The notes below the pieces were generated by a model, which had not been told where the DNA came from, ran no database searches, and worked only from the letters and a program-made list of their open reading frames with translations. Made by a program: the position numbers and the translations under genes. Shown here one piece after another: positions 1 to 7,049 of a DNA stretch of 64,000 nt (positions are counted from its first letter, which is position 1; every line of letters starts with the position of its first letter). The stretch comes from Planctomycetota bacterium (GTDB lineage: Bacteria; Planctomycetota; UBA1135; GCA-002686595), in contig JADHNZ010000003.1 in the NCBI GenBank assembly GCA_016779225.1, forward strand, positions 39,997 through 103,996, written 5' to 3'.

Positions 1-353
1 CAGAAGGGAGGGTTCGTGACGACCAGGTCGAAGGTCCCCTCGGTCGAGAGCCAGTCGGCCACGCGATACTCGATGGGCTGGTTCGCTCCGCAGTTGCGCT
101 CCACATTGGCGCGGGTCGAGTCCAACAGCTCGGGCAGGATCTCCGTGGCGACGAGGGAGCGAGGCTCCTGCCGAAGGAGCAGGATGGTGTGGTTGGCGAC
201 TCCGGCACCCAGCTCGAGGACATCCTTGCCCCCGGCGAAGGGGTGCTCCGCGAGCACCTGGGCGAGGAAGCGGCCGTGCGGGGTGGGCCGCCAATCGTCC
301 CCTCCTGCGGAGAGGTCCAGGTCGAGGTCGGCGTCAGCGTGGGTTCCAGTCAT
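1..353 (-). CDS. Class I SAM-dependent methyltransferase, 3' part cut off by the window edge
   Basis: Reading leftwards from the ATG at 351-353, the frame stays open to the window edge (about 117 codons). It has the Rossmann methyltransferase pattern: motif I as DVLELGAGVANHT near residue 44, then an acidic motif (VATEI), and a terminal NPPF right at the edge. NPPF/NPPY is the catalytic motif of N-methyltransferases acting on nucleic acid bases or on glutamine (PrmC/HemK, RsmC/RlmG, TrmN6 groups). An early WRPTPHGRFLAQVL segment fits a small-molecule or RNA/protein N-methyltransferase. The exact substrate cannot be told from the fragment. It is probably transcribed away from apaG's start but on the same strand; the 317 bp between them hold no gene. 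Confidence 0.8.
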   Translation of the reverse strand, partial: MTGTHADADLDLDLSAGGDDWRPTPHGRFLAQVLAEHPFAGGKDVLELGAGVANHTILLLRQEPRSLVATEILPELLDSTRANVERNCGANQPIEYRVADWLSTEGTFDLVVTNPPF

Positions 354-670
354 CGGGTTGCGTCTAGGTTGGGTGGGCCCGACCGGAGGCAATGGAGGAG
401 TCGACGACTCGGGTGGGGTCGGGCGAGGACCACGCGCTCACGGCGCGCAGGGACGGCTGGTCCGGCTGCACCCTAGGCGCGCCCTCCGGGAGAGCCCGGA
501 GCGCAGATCGAGCCGCGGGGCTCGGAGCCAGGAGCTGCTTGCGGTCGCGGTCGCCATGAGCGGCCGCCGGCCTCGGCCAGCGAGAGCCTCAGTCTAGGGG
601 CTCGTGCCCCCCGGTACCACGAAGGGAGGAAGAAGACGCTCTGCGGCCTGGCGGCGGCGGCGCCTTCGCG
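354..670. other. Non-coding interval with one small hairpin
   Basis: No frame in this 317-bp stretch looks like a gene. It contains a perfect 7-bp stem with a 4-nt loop (484-490 paired with 495-501, CTCCGGG/CCCGGAG) without a clear U-tract, downstream of apaG on the minus strand, so it could be a weak terminator for apaG. The rest probably carries the promoter of the methyltransferase at 353. Confidence 0.4.
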
Positions 671-1084
671 TCAGCCCTCGCTGACGATCGAGTTCTCAGC
701 TGCCGGCACGAGGAAGAAGCGTCCCACCGTCGCCTCGAAGCCCTCGCCCGCGGGATCTGCGAAGGCGTAGCTGCCCTCCATGGTTCCCCACGCCGTGCGG
801 AGCGGGCAGTAGCTCCGGTACTCGAAGGACTCGCCAGGAGCCAGGATCGGCTGCTTGCCGACAACGCCCTCGCCGACGACCTCCTCGCGGCGGTTGTTGG
901 CGTCGAGGATGACCCAGCGCCGGGAGAGCAGCTGGACCGTGCGCGCGGAGTCGTTCTCGATTCGGACTCGGTAGACGAAGAAGTACCGCCCGCGGTCGGG
1001 ATCGGACTCTCCCTCCAGGTACTGCGCCTCCGCACGGACGCGAATGCCGTGGGTGGTGGTGTCGGAGTTGGGATCCTGGCTCAT
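671..1084 (-). CDS. apaG: ApaG domain protein
   Basis: 137 residues, the usual length for ApaG (about 125 to 135). It carries the family's fibronectin-III-like beta-sandwich signatures: YFFVYRVRIEN, then LLSRRWVILDANN, then the LAPGESFEYRSYCPLRTAWGTMEG-type block near residues 90 to 115. ApaG is a small cytosolic protein linked to Co/Mg resistance phenotypes in Enterobacteria; its biochemical role is unsettled, and the same fold occurs in eukaryotic F-box proteins and PDIP38. The start is the ATG at 1082-1084, where the recognisable protein begins; longer frames upstream would run into the divergent gene at 1192. It is single-gene here, divergent from the lipoprotein at 1192 with about 107 bp of shared upstream DNA. 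Confidence 0.93.
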   Translation of the reverse strand: MSQDPNSDTTTHGIRVRAEAQYLEGESDPDRGRYFFVYRVRIENDSARTVQLLSRRWVILDANNRREEVVGEGVVGKQPILAPGESFEYRSYCPLRTAWGTMEGSYAFADPAGEGFEATVGRFFLVPAAENSIVSEG

Positions 1085-1191
1085 GGCTGGGAGGAGGCGA
1101 GCGTTGCGGGCGCACGGGGTGAGGGATCCGCCGCGTGCCTGCCGTAGGATAGCGGGCCCAGGGTGCGCATGCGGGCCCACCGTGGCCCCGG

Positions 1192-2826
1192 ATGCAGACT
1201 CGAAAGCACCTCGTCTCAGTCCTGTGCACGGCAGCCGCTTGCGCGCTGCTCGCGAGCGGCTGCGGCCTGCCGCGGAGCCCTCTCGTCCGCGCCGAGCTGG
1301 GGAGCGCGCGCGAGCGAGACCGCAGCGGCCTGGCCGCCGAGCTGCACGCGATGCGAAGCGACGAGCGTCCAGAGCCCGGGGAGCGCTTGCACGGAAACGC
1401 ACCCGGTGCAGGCTGGGGGCCACAGCCCTGGGAGCCCGCGCTGGTCGGCCCCACCGACGCCGTCGACGCGGCACGGCGCGCGCTCTTGGAGCGCGCGCTC
1501 GAGGACGCGGACCCCGCGACGCAGCTCACGCTGGAGCGCATCCGAGCCGAGCTCGAGCGCGACCGGCTGGAGACGGCTCTCGCTCCCGCGCGTCCGCTGC
1601 TCGGGCCGCGCCGTGGGTTCCCCCGCCGCGCGGCCCTGCACCTGCTCTTTGGACACGGGCTGGCCACCTCGGAGGCCTCGGCGCGCTGGGTCCTGCGCCT
1701 GGAGGCACTCGTCGCCGCGCTCGAGGCCGCGCCCGATCCAGCCCTCGCGGTCGCAGCGCCCACTCCGACGACCACGCGCGCCTGGGCGAGCCTTGGCAGC
1801 GAGGCCCTGACCGAGCTCCTACTGGAGCGCTTCGATGCGGGGACGCGCCTCGTGCCGGACCTCGAGCGCGGCACCCGCCGCGACCTGCTGCGGCGGGCGG
1901 AGGCGCTCCTCGAGGGACCCCTGCAGGCCGGCCTGGAGGGCGCGGCTGGCCGGGGGATCGACCCGGGGGCGGCAACGATCCGGGGCCTCTCGCTGCAGCT
2001 CGGAGGGCTGACGCTGCACCGGGATCGGGCGGCCGCGCTGGTGCAGCGGCCATTCGAGCTGCGCGGCCTGGCGGAGGCCTGGGAGGAGCGCCTGCGCGTC
2101 CTCGACGAGGCGCTCGCCAGTGAAGAGCCCCAGGGGGCCACCCACCGAGACACCCTTGCCGCCGCTCTGGGACCCGACGGACCGAACCTCGCCGAGGGAC
2201 TCGCGGAGGTTCCAAGGCCCGCGGCTCTGGCGGAGCTGCTCGAGGAGCCGCTCTCCTTGGGGCTCACCCGCGGCGCACGCCCGCGGCTCCGCGTGGTGGT
2301 TCCGGCGCCAGCCGGCTCGCGCTCGTTCCGCCAGGAGCAGGCCGTGCTCGAGGTCCTTGCCCTCGAGACCGCTCGCGTCCTGCGCGCGGATGCCCCGGCA
2401 TGGCTGCTCGAGGCGAGCTGGCCCGGCTGGGAGGCGGCCGTCGCGATCCTGATGCAGCAGCTCGCTGGCCGGGAGGCCACGGTTGCCGCGAGTGCTCTAC
2501 GCGCAGAGCGTGAGCTGCTGGTCCGCGGACGCATGGACCTGGGCCTGCACCGGGAGCGCTGGTCGCGCGAGGAGGCGGTGAGGTTCCTGGAGGAGCGCCT
2601 GGACGCGCCGCACCGCGAGGCCGAGTGGTGGGTGGACCTGGCCCTCGATGAGCCCGCGCTGCTGCTGGCCCCCGTCGCCTACCTCGATGCCCTGCGCGGC
2701 CTGGGCGAGAGCCTCGGCTGGACGCGGGGCTCGATCGAGCGCGCGCAGCGCTTCCTTCGCGCCGTGCTCCTGGCGGGGCCAGCGCCCGTCGAGCTGCTGT
2801 CGGCCGCGGTCCTCGAGCAGCTCTGA
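1192..2826 (+). CDS. Large secreted lipoprotein, faint DUF885-like C-terminus
   Basis: 544 residues. The N-terminus is a lipoprotein signal (positively charged MQTRKH, hydrophobic core, lipobox LASGC with Cys near residue 24), so the protein should be attached to a membrane facing the periplasm. The remainder is mainly helical and rich in Glu/Arg/Leu. The segment WSREEAVRFLEERL followed by a region ending in AYLDALRGLGESLG resembles the C-terminal part of DUF885 proteins, which are HExxH-type zinc-dependent hydrolases, but I see no HExxH-like motif here, so if related it has lost the active site. I do not recognise a firm family. Divergent from apaG; convergent with the GNAT gene at 2875. Confidence 0.75.
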   Translation: MQTRKHLVSVLCTAAACALLASGCGLPRSPLVRAELGSARERDRSGLAAELHAMRSDERPEPGERLHGNAPGAGWGPQPWEPALVGPTDAVDAARRALLERALEDADPATQLTLERIRAELERDRLETALAPARPLLGPRRGFPRRAALHLLFGHGLATSEASARWVLRLEALVAALEAAPDPALAVAAPTPTTTRAWASLGSEALTELLLERFDAGTRLVPDLERGTRRDLLRRAEALLEGPLQAGLEGAAGRGIDPGAATIRGLSLQLGGLTLHRDRAAALVQRPFELRGLAEAWEERLRVLDEALASEEPQGATHRDTLAAALGPDGPNLAEGLAEVPRPAALAELLEEPLSLGLTRGARPRLRVVVPAPAGSRSFRQEQAVLEVLALETARVLRADAPAWLLEASWPGWEAAVAILMQQLAGREATVAASALRAERELLVRGRMDLGLHRERWSREEAVRFLEERLDAPHREAEWWVDLALDEPALLLAPVAYLDALRGLGESLGWTRGSIERAQRFLRAVLLAGPAPVELLSAAVLEQL

Positions 2827-2874
2827 GGGTTCGAGCCGTCCAGGTGGAGCCGTCCGCCCAGGGCCGAGGAGGCG

Positions 2875-3342
2875 CTAGCCGAGGTCGAGCGCGTAGTGCA
2901 GCTCGTCGGTGTCGCTCAGGTCGTCGAGAGCGCGCACCCCGCCCGTGAAGACGAAGCCCAGGCGCTCGTAGACCCGGTGCGCCGTCGTGAAGCGCGTGTC
3001 CGTCCACAGCTCGACCCGGCGGGCCCCCGCCTCACGCGCGCTGTCGAGGACCTGCTCCACCAGGCGCCGGCCCCAGCCGCGACCCCGCAGCCTCGCGTCG
3101 AGATAGCACTTGCGCAGCATCACGACGCCGTCGTCCCGCGTCGTGAGCGCGATGCAGCCCCGAGCGTGGCCCTCATGCTCGACCACCCAGCCACGCTCGA
3201 GCGCGGAGGCCGGCGCGCGCAGCCAGGGCTCCTCGGCGTCCACATCGAGCACGCAGCCGGGGTACTCGGCGAAGACGCCGCCGAGGAGCCGGATCAGGTC
3301 AGGCCCATCCCGGTCCTCGATCTCCCGCAGGAAGGCGTCCAT
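2875..3342 (-). CDS. GNAT family N-acetyltransferase
   Basis: 155 residues with a complete GCN5-related acetyltransferase layout. Beta-4/acetyl-CoA motif A appears as MLRKCYLDARLRGRGWGRRL (the R/Q-x-x-G-x-G/A loop is RGRGWGRRL near residue 90), followed by RVELWTDTRF and a C-terminal AHRVYERLGF, the typical tyrosine-containing motif B. The start is the ATG at 3340-3342 (MDAFLREIEDRDG), where similarity to the family begins; the frame is open further upstream but that part looks non-coding. Substrate unknown. It sits 34 bp downstream of the sulfatase-like gene on the same strand and may be the last cistron of the glycan operon, though a role there is only a guess. Confidence 0.88.
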   Translation of the reverse strand: MDAFLREIEDRDGPDLIRLLGGVFAEYPGCVLDVDAEEPWLRAPASALERGWVVEHEGHARGCIALTTRDDGVVMLRKCYLDARLRGRGWGRRLVEQVLDSAREAGARRVELWTDTRFTTAHRVYERLGFVFTGGVRALDDLSDTDELHYALDLG

Positions 3343-3376
3343 GCGCGCAGGGTAGCGCGAGGCGGGGTCGCGGCCC

Positions 3377-5218
3377 TCAGTCCCCGTAGCCAATGGCGCG
3401 CAGGTGCTCGAGCTCCTCGGAGCTGAGGGTGGTGCTGTCGGCGGAGGTCCAGATGCGCCGCTGGACGAACGCTCGCACGAGGGGCGGCAGCAGCTCGGTT
3501 CCCTGGGCATCATCCAGCGCCGACAGCTCTCCGGGATCGCGCTCCAGGTCGAACACGATCAGCTCGTCGCGCTCGCGTGCCGCGCCGGAGAACCAGCGCG
3601 CCACCGTCTCGCGGTCCAGGTCGCGGTCGTCGGCGTAGTCCTCACGCACGGAGGGCGGCACGCGCAGGTCCTGCCCTCCCACCGTCCACACGCCCTCGGA
3701 GGGGGATCCACCGAAGGCCCCACGCAGCTCCAGCTCTCCCTCGCCTGCAGCCTTGCCGTAGAGCTTGAGCTTCTGGCAGAGCAGGCCGTCCGCGTCGCCC
3801 CGTCCGACCGCCTTGACGAGCTCGCCGGCCACCCAGGCCGGGGCGTCCGCGGTCCGTCCGCCGGTCTCGCCGTAGAGCTCCCAGCCCTCGCCAAGCTCGA
3901 GCGGGATGCCGGCGATCGAGAGCCTTCGGCCTCGGACCTCGAGCGGACCCTTGAGCTCGGTCCGCGGGTCGTCCTCCTCGTCGTCCTCGTCGATCTTGGT
4001 GGCCACCAGCGCGCGTCCGCTGCGCTCGAGCTCCACCTCGAGGCGCAGGCCGCGGGCAGGCAGGGCGCCGTCGGCAAGCTCGCCCGGGCGCGGTCGGAAG
4101 CGCTCGATGAACTTCCTACGCGCCACGGTGAGGGAGCGCTCGTAGCGCCCGGGCTCGAGGTGCTCGGCGAAGGCGGGGCGAGCCGCCGCTCCGGGCGCGA
4201 GCTGGTCGATCCCCTCGGTGTCTGGCGCCTCGACGCCCATGACGCCCAGGAGGGTCGGCATGAGATCGAGCAGGCTGGCGGCGTGCTTGACCCGGCGCCC
4301 CGCCTGGCCGGGGATCGAGAGGATCCACGGGACATGCAGGAGCCCCTGGTAGAGCCCGTGGCCGTGCCCGATGCGGCCGTGCTCGCCGAACTCCTCGCCG
4401 TGGTCGCTGATCAGGGCCACAGCGGTGTCCTCCATCAGCCCCTCGCGCTCGAGGAACGCGAGCAGGCGCCCCAGCTCGTGGTCCAGGTAGGAGATGGCTC
4501 CGTCGTAGAGGGCGATCATCTCGTCCCGCTCGACGCCCACGAAGGGCCGCTCACCGTGGTTCACCTCGTCCCGGAGGGCCTTCCAGTCCTTGCCGCGGAA
4601 GCGCTCGACCGCCTCGGCGCTGGCATAGCGCGTGGCGAACTCGTCCGGCACCGGGTACGGCCAGTGCGCATCGAGCATGTGCAGATACAGCAGGAACGGA
4701 CGCTCGGGGTCGCGCTCGAGCAGGAAGTCCATGGCCTTCCAGCGGATCTCCCGCGCGTCGCCACCCTGGTCGTCGTAGGAGTCGAAGCCCTGCTCGATGC
4801 CCTGGCCGCGGCGCAGCTGCGCGTTGCGGATGACCGCTGCGGTCTGGTACCCAGCCCCCTGGAGCACCTCCGCCAGGGTCACCGAGGCCTCCGGCAGCAC
4901 ATCGCTCACGACGCCCGCGGCATCCTTCGAGGAGCCCCGGTAGACCCCGTGCTGCAGGGGCAGCGTGCCGGTCATGTACGACGGCACGCTCGGCTTGGTC
5001 CAGCAGGCGCAGGCCGTCACATCCTCGAAGACGGTCGCCCCGGCGGCCCAGCGGTCGAGGTGCGGCGTGCAGCCCTCGCGGTCGTGGCCGTAGGGCCCGA
5101 GGTGGTCCGCGCGCACCGTGTCCCAGCAGATGAGGATCAGGTTGCGCGGGGCGGCCGAGGCCGCCTCCGAGGTCGCCTGGGGTGCGAGGGCCGCCGTGAG
5201 CAGGAGGGGAAGGAGCAT
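3377..5218 (-). CDS. Sulfatase/alkaline-phosphatase-superfamily hydrolase with Thr at the nucleophile site
   Basis: 613 residues with an N-terminal signal peptide (cleavage near residue 20), so exported. The metal-binding start of the fold is LILICWDTVRADHLGPYG (Asp33), and the second metal site is ISDHGEEFGEHGRIGHGHG. In formylglycine sulfatases the active site is C/S-x-P-S-R; here the aligned stretch is WTKPSVPSYMTG, placing Thr74 at the nucleophile position and Val where Arg is expected. A Thr nucleophile is known in LtaS, PE-transferases and related phosphotransferases of the same superfamily, so this enzyme may transfer or hydrolyse a phosphate or phosphoglycerol-type group rather than a sulfate ester. 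It lies 13 bp after the outer-membrane barrel gene in the glycan operon. Annotation as plain arylsulfatase should be avoided. Confidence 0.85.
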   Translation of the reverse strand: MLLPLLLTAALAPQATSEAASAAPRNLILICWDTVRADHLGPYGHDREGCTPHLDRWAAGATVFEDVTACACWTKPSVPSYMTGTLPLQHGVYRGSSKDAAGVVSDVLPEASVTLAEVLQGAGYQTAAVIRNAQLRRGQGIEQGFDSYDDQGGDAREIRWKAMDFLLERDPERPFLLYLHMLDAHWPYPVPDEFATRYASAEAVERFRGKDWKALRDEVNHGERPFVGVERDEMIALYDGAISYLDHELGRLLAFLEREGLMEDTAVALISDHGEEFGEHGRIGHGHGLYQGLLHVPWILSIPGQAGRRVKHAASLLDLMPTLLGVMGVEAPDTEGIDQLAPGAAARPAFAEHLEPGRYERSLTVARRKFIERFRPRPGELADGALPARGLRLEVELERSGRALVATKIDEDDEEDDPRTELKGPLEVRGRRLSIAGIPLELGEGWELYGETGGRTADAPAWVAGELVKAVGRGDADGLLCQKLKLYGKAAGEGELELRGAFGGSPSEGVWTVGGQDLRVPPSVREDYADDRDLDRETVARWFSGAARERDELIVFDLERDPGELSALDDAQGTELLPPLVRAFVQRRIWTSADSTTLSSEELEHLRAIGYGD

Positions 5219-5231
5219 GGTTCGAGGAGGA

Positions 5232-7049
5232 TCAGAACTTGATGCGCAGCTGCACGCGCAGGAGCTGGGCGGAATCGGCGCCGCGGAACGCCTCGCCGGG
5301 CTCGAAGTGGCAGAACGCCACCTCGATGTCCAGCGCGGGGTTGGCGCGGTTGCCGTAGACGAGGTCGAGCTCCCAGCCGAGGTCGTCCGACACTCCGTCG
5401 GCGCGCTCGGAGAGCTCGCCCACGCGGACTGCGTCCGGGACCGGCTGGCGATAGTCGTGGTAGATGAGGTCGATCGAGGTGCGCTTGGAGAGGGTCGCCC
5501 CCATGCTCAGGGTGCGGATGGCGAGGTTCGAGAGGTCGGGCTCGAGCAGCTCGCCGTAGTACTTCACGCTGGTCGCGCCGCCGAGGTCGTCGTTGTTGTC
5601 GTGGTAGCCGGTCTGCCGGAAGGTCCGGTTGACCCCGTCCCCCGGCTGGTCGTCCCCCGCGCCATAGGCGAGCCCGATCGCGAAGTGGAACGGCTCCAGC
5701 GCCTTCGGCTGCCACACGGTTCCAAGGTCCAGCCCCCAGGCACGCAGGTTCTCCGCGCGCCGCACCTCGGTCGGACCCCCGTCCGCCTGCAGGTCCACAT
5801 CGGCGCCGTCGGTGTACCCGGTGACATGGGCCAGCTCGAGCCAGCAGTCCGTGTCCGGGAGCCACTCCCCCAGCGCGCGCACGCCCATGAAGAGCGGATA
5901 GTCGTACCCACGGAAGCCCTTGCCGTTCGAGCCGAGGTCCTCATAGCCGAGGTCGATGCGCCGGTCGAGGATGTACGCGCCCAGGGTGCGGTCGCTGTCC
6001 GTCCAGGTGTACGACGCCATCAAGTTGGCGCTGTTGCGGTCCACGGCGCTGCCGTTGGACCAGGTCGTCATGGCGGCCAGCTGCAGGCTGTGGGGCCCCT
6101 CGCTCCAGCCCAGGCGCGCCGCGTCCAGCTCCTGGTCCCAGAGCCACTCGCGCGGCTCCTCGAAGTCCTGACGGCCCACCTGCACGGTGGTCCCCCAGGG
6201 CAGCCGGTCCCAATAGCCGAAGGCCTCGACCAGGCGCGCGTCGCGCTGGATCGAGTCGCCGTCCTGCTCGTCCATGCGGTCACGCCAGAACAGGCGCCCG
6301 CTCGCCACGGCGGTGAAGCGCCCGGGGGGTGCCCAGGTCACCTCCGCACGCAGAGATGCGTCGAAGTCCTCGCGGTCCTCGTCGTCGCTCTCGGACAGGT
6401 TGAAGTCGTCCTCGCGCCGAAAGTTGGTCTCCGCCCGCAGCCCGAGGAAGAGGTCGGGCGACACCTCGCGACCGGGGATGCGGTCCTCGTCGCGCATGCG
6501 GATGGGCTGGGCCTGGTGGCGTGAGCGCGGCGCGAGGCGAATGGCCTCGAGCTCCTCCTCCAGCTCGACCCCCTCCTTGGACGGGATGAACGCGCGAAAG
6601 CGCTGCACGCGCAGGGAGAGGCCGTCGTCCTGCGCCCGCAGGGAGTCGATGCGGCCCTCGATGCGCGCGCGCCCGCCCTTGCGGAAGCGCAGCTGGCGGG
6701 CCTGGAAGTCCTGAGGTCCCTCGTAGTGGCCCTCGACCCGCACGAGCTGGCCCTCGACCGGCGGTCCGTCCGGGAGGTCCGTGCGCGCATCCGTCGTGAC
6801 CGGCTGCCCCAGGACGAGGAACTCGTAGCCGGCCTTCACCTCGCGCAGGTTCTCGACGACGCCCACCAGGGACTCCTCGTCATCCGGCTGGGTGAGCTCG
6901 ACCTCCTCCACCAGGAACGCATCCAGGCCAGAGAGCTCGCCCGACAGGACGACCCAGTGCCCCTCGCGCAGGCTGCCCAGGGGCACCTCCTCCTGGGCAG
7001 GGGCGACAGCAGCCAGGAGCGGCAGCAGCGCGAGCAGAGGCCTAAGCAA
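5232..7049 (-). CDS. AlgE-like outer-membrane polysaccharide export barrel
   Basis: 605 residues. A signal peptide (MLRPLLALLPLLAAVAPAQ) is followed by about 180 residues of small beta-domains resembling OB-fold repeats (GQLVRVEGHYEG, GGRARIEGRI), then a beta-barrel of alternating aromatic/hydrophilic strands up to a C-terminal LRVQLRIKF, whose final Phe is the usual BAM signal. The barrel strands (VQVGRQDF, FHFAIGLAYGAGD, YHDNND) are like the alginate-export family, in which AlgE passes anionic polysaccharide through the outer membrane. The start codon is TTG at 7047-7049, supported by a perfect AAGGAGGT Shine-Dalgarno ending four bases upstream and by lack of any nearby ATG. It overlaps the kinase gene by 8 bp. 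Confidence 0.8.
   Translation of the reverse strand: MLRPLLALLPLLAAVAPAQEEVPLGSLREGHWVVLSGELSGLDAFLVEEVELTQPDDEESLVGVVENLREVKAGYEFLVLGQPVTTDARTDLPDGPPVEGQLVRVEGHYEGPQDFQARQLRFRKGGRARIEGRIDSLRAQDDGLSLRVQRFRAFIPSKEGVELEEELEAIRLAPRSRHQAQPIRMRDEDRIPGREVSPDLFLGLRAETNFRREDDFNLSESDDEDREDFDASLRAEVTWAPPGRFTAVASGRLFWRDRMDEQDGDSIQRDARLVEAFGYWDRLPWGTTVQVGRQDFEEPREWLWDQELDAARLGWSEGPHSLQLAAMTTWSNGSAVDRNSANLMASYTWTDSDRTLGAYILDRRIDLGYEDLGSNGKGFRGYDYPLFMGVRALGEWLPDTDCWLELAHVTGYTDGADVDLQADGGPTEVRRAENLRAWGLDLGTVWQPKALEPFHFAIGLAYGAGDDQPGDGVNRTFRQTGYHDNNDDLGGATSVKYYGELLEPDLSNLAIRTLSMGATLSKRTSIDLIYHDYRQPVPDAVRVGELSERADGVSDDLGWELDLVYGNRANPALDIEVAFCHFEPGEAFRGADSAQLLRVQLRIKF

Noticed and set aside
1192..2826. DUF885 metallopeptidase
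   Set aside because: Only the C-terminus resembles it and no HExxH-type motif is present, so I kept the call at lipoprotein.
5118..6524. A 468-codon plus-strand frame antisense to the porin and sulfatase genes
   Set aside because: Same reason: no motif, high Val/Gln/His bias typical of the antisense of coding sequence, while the minus-strand genes have signal peptides and catalytic motifs.
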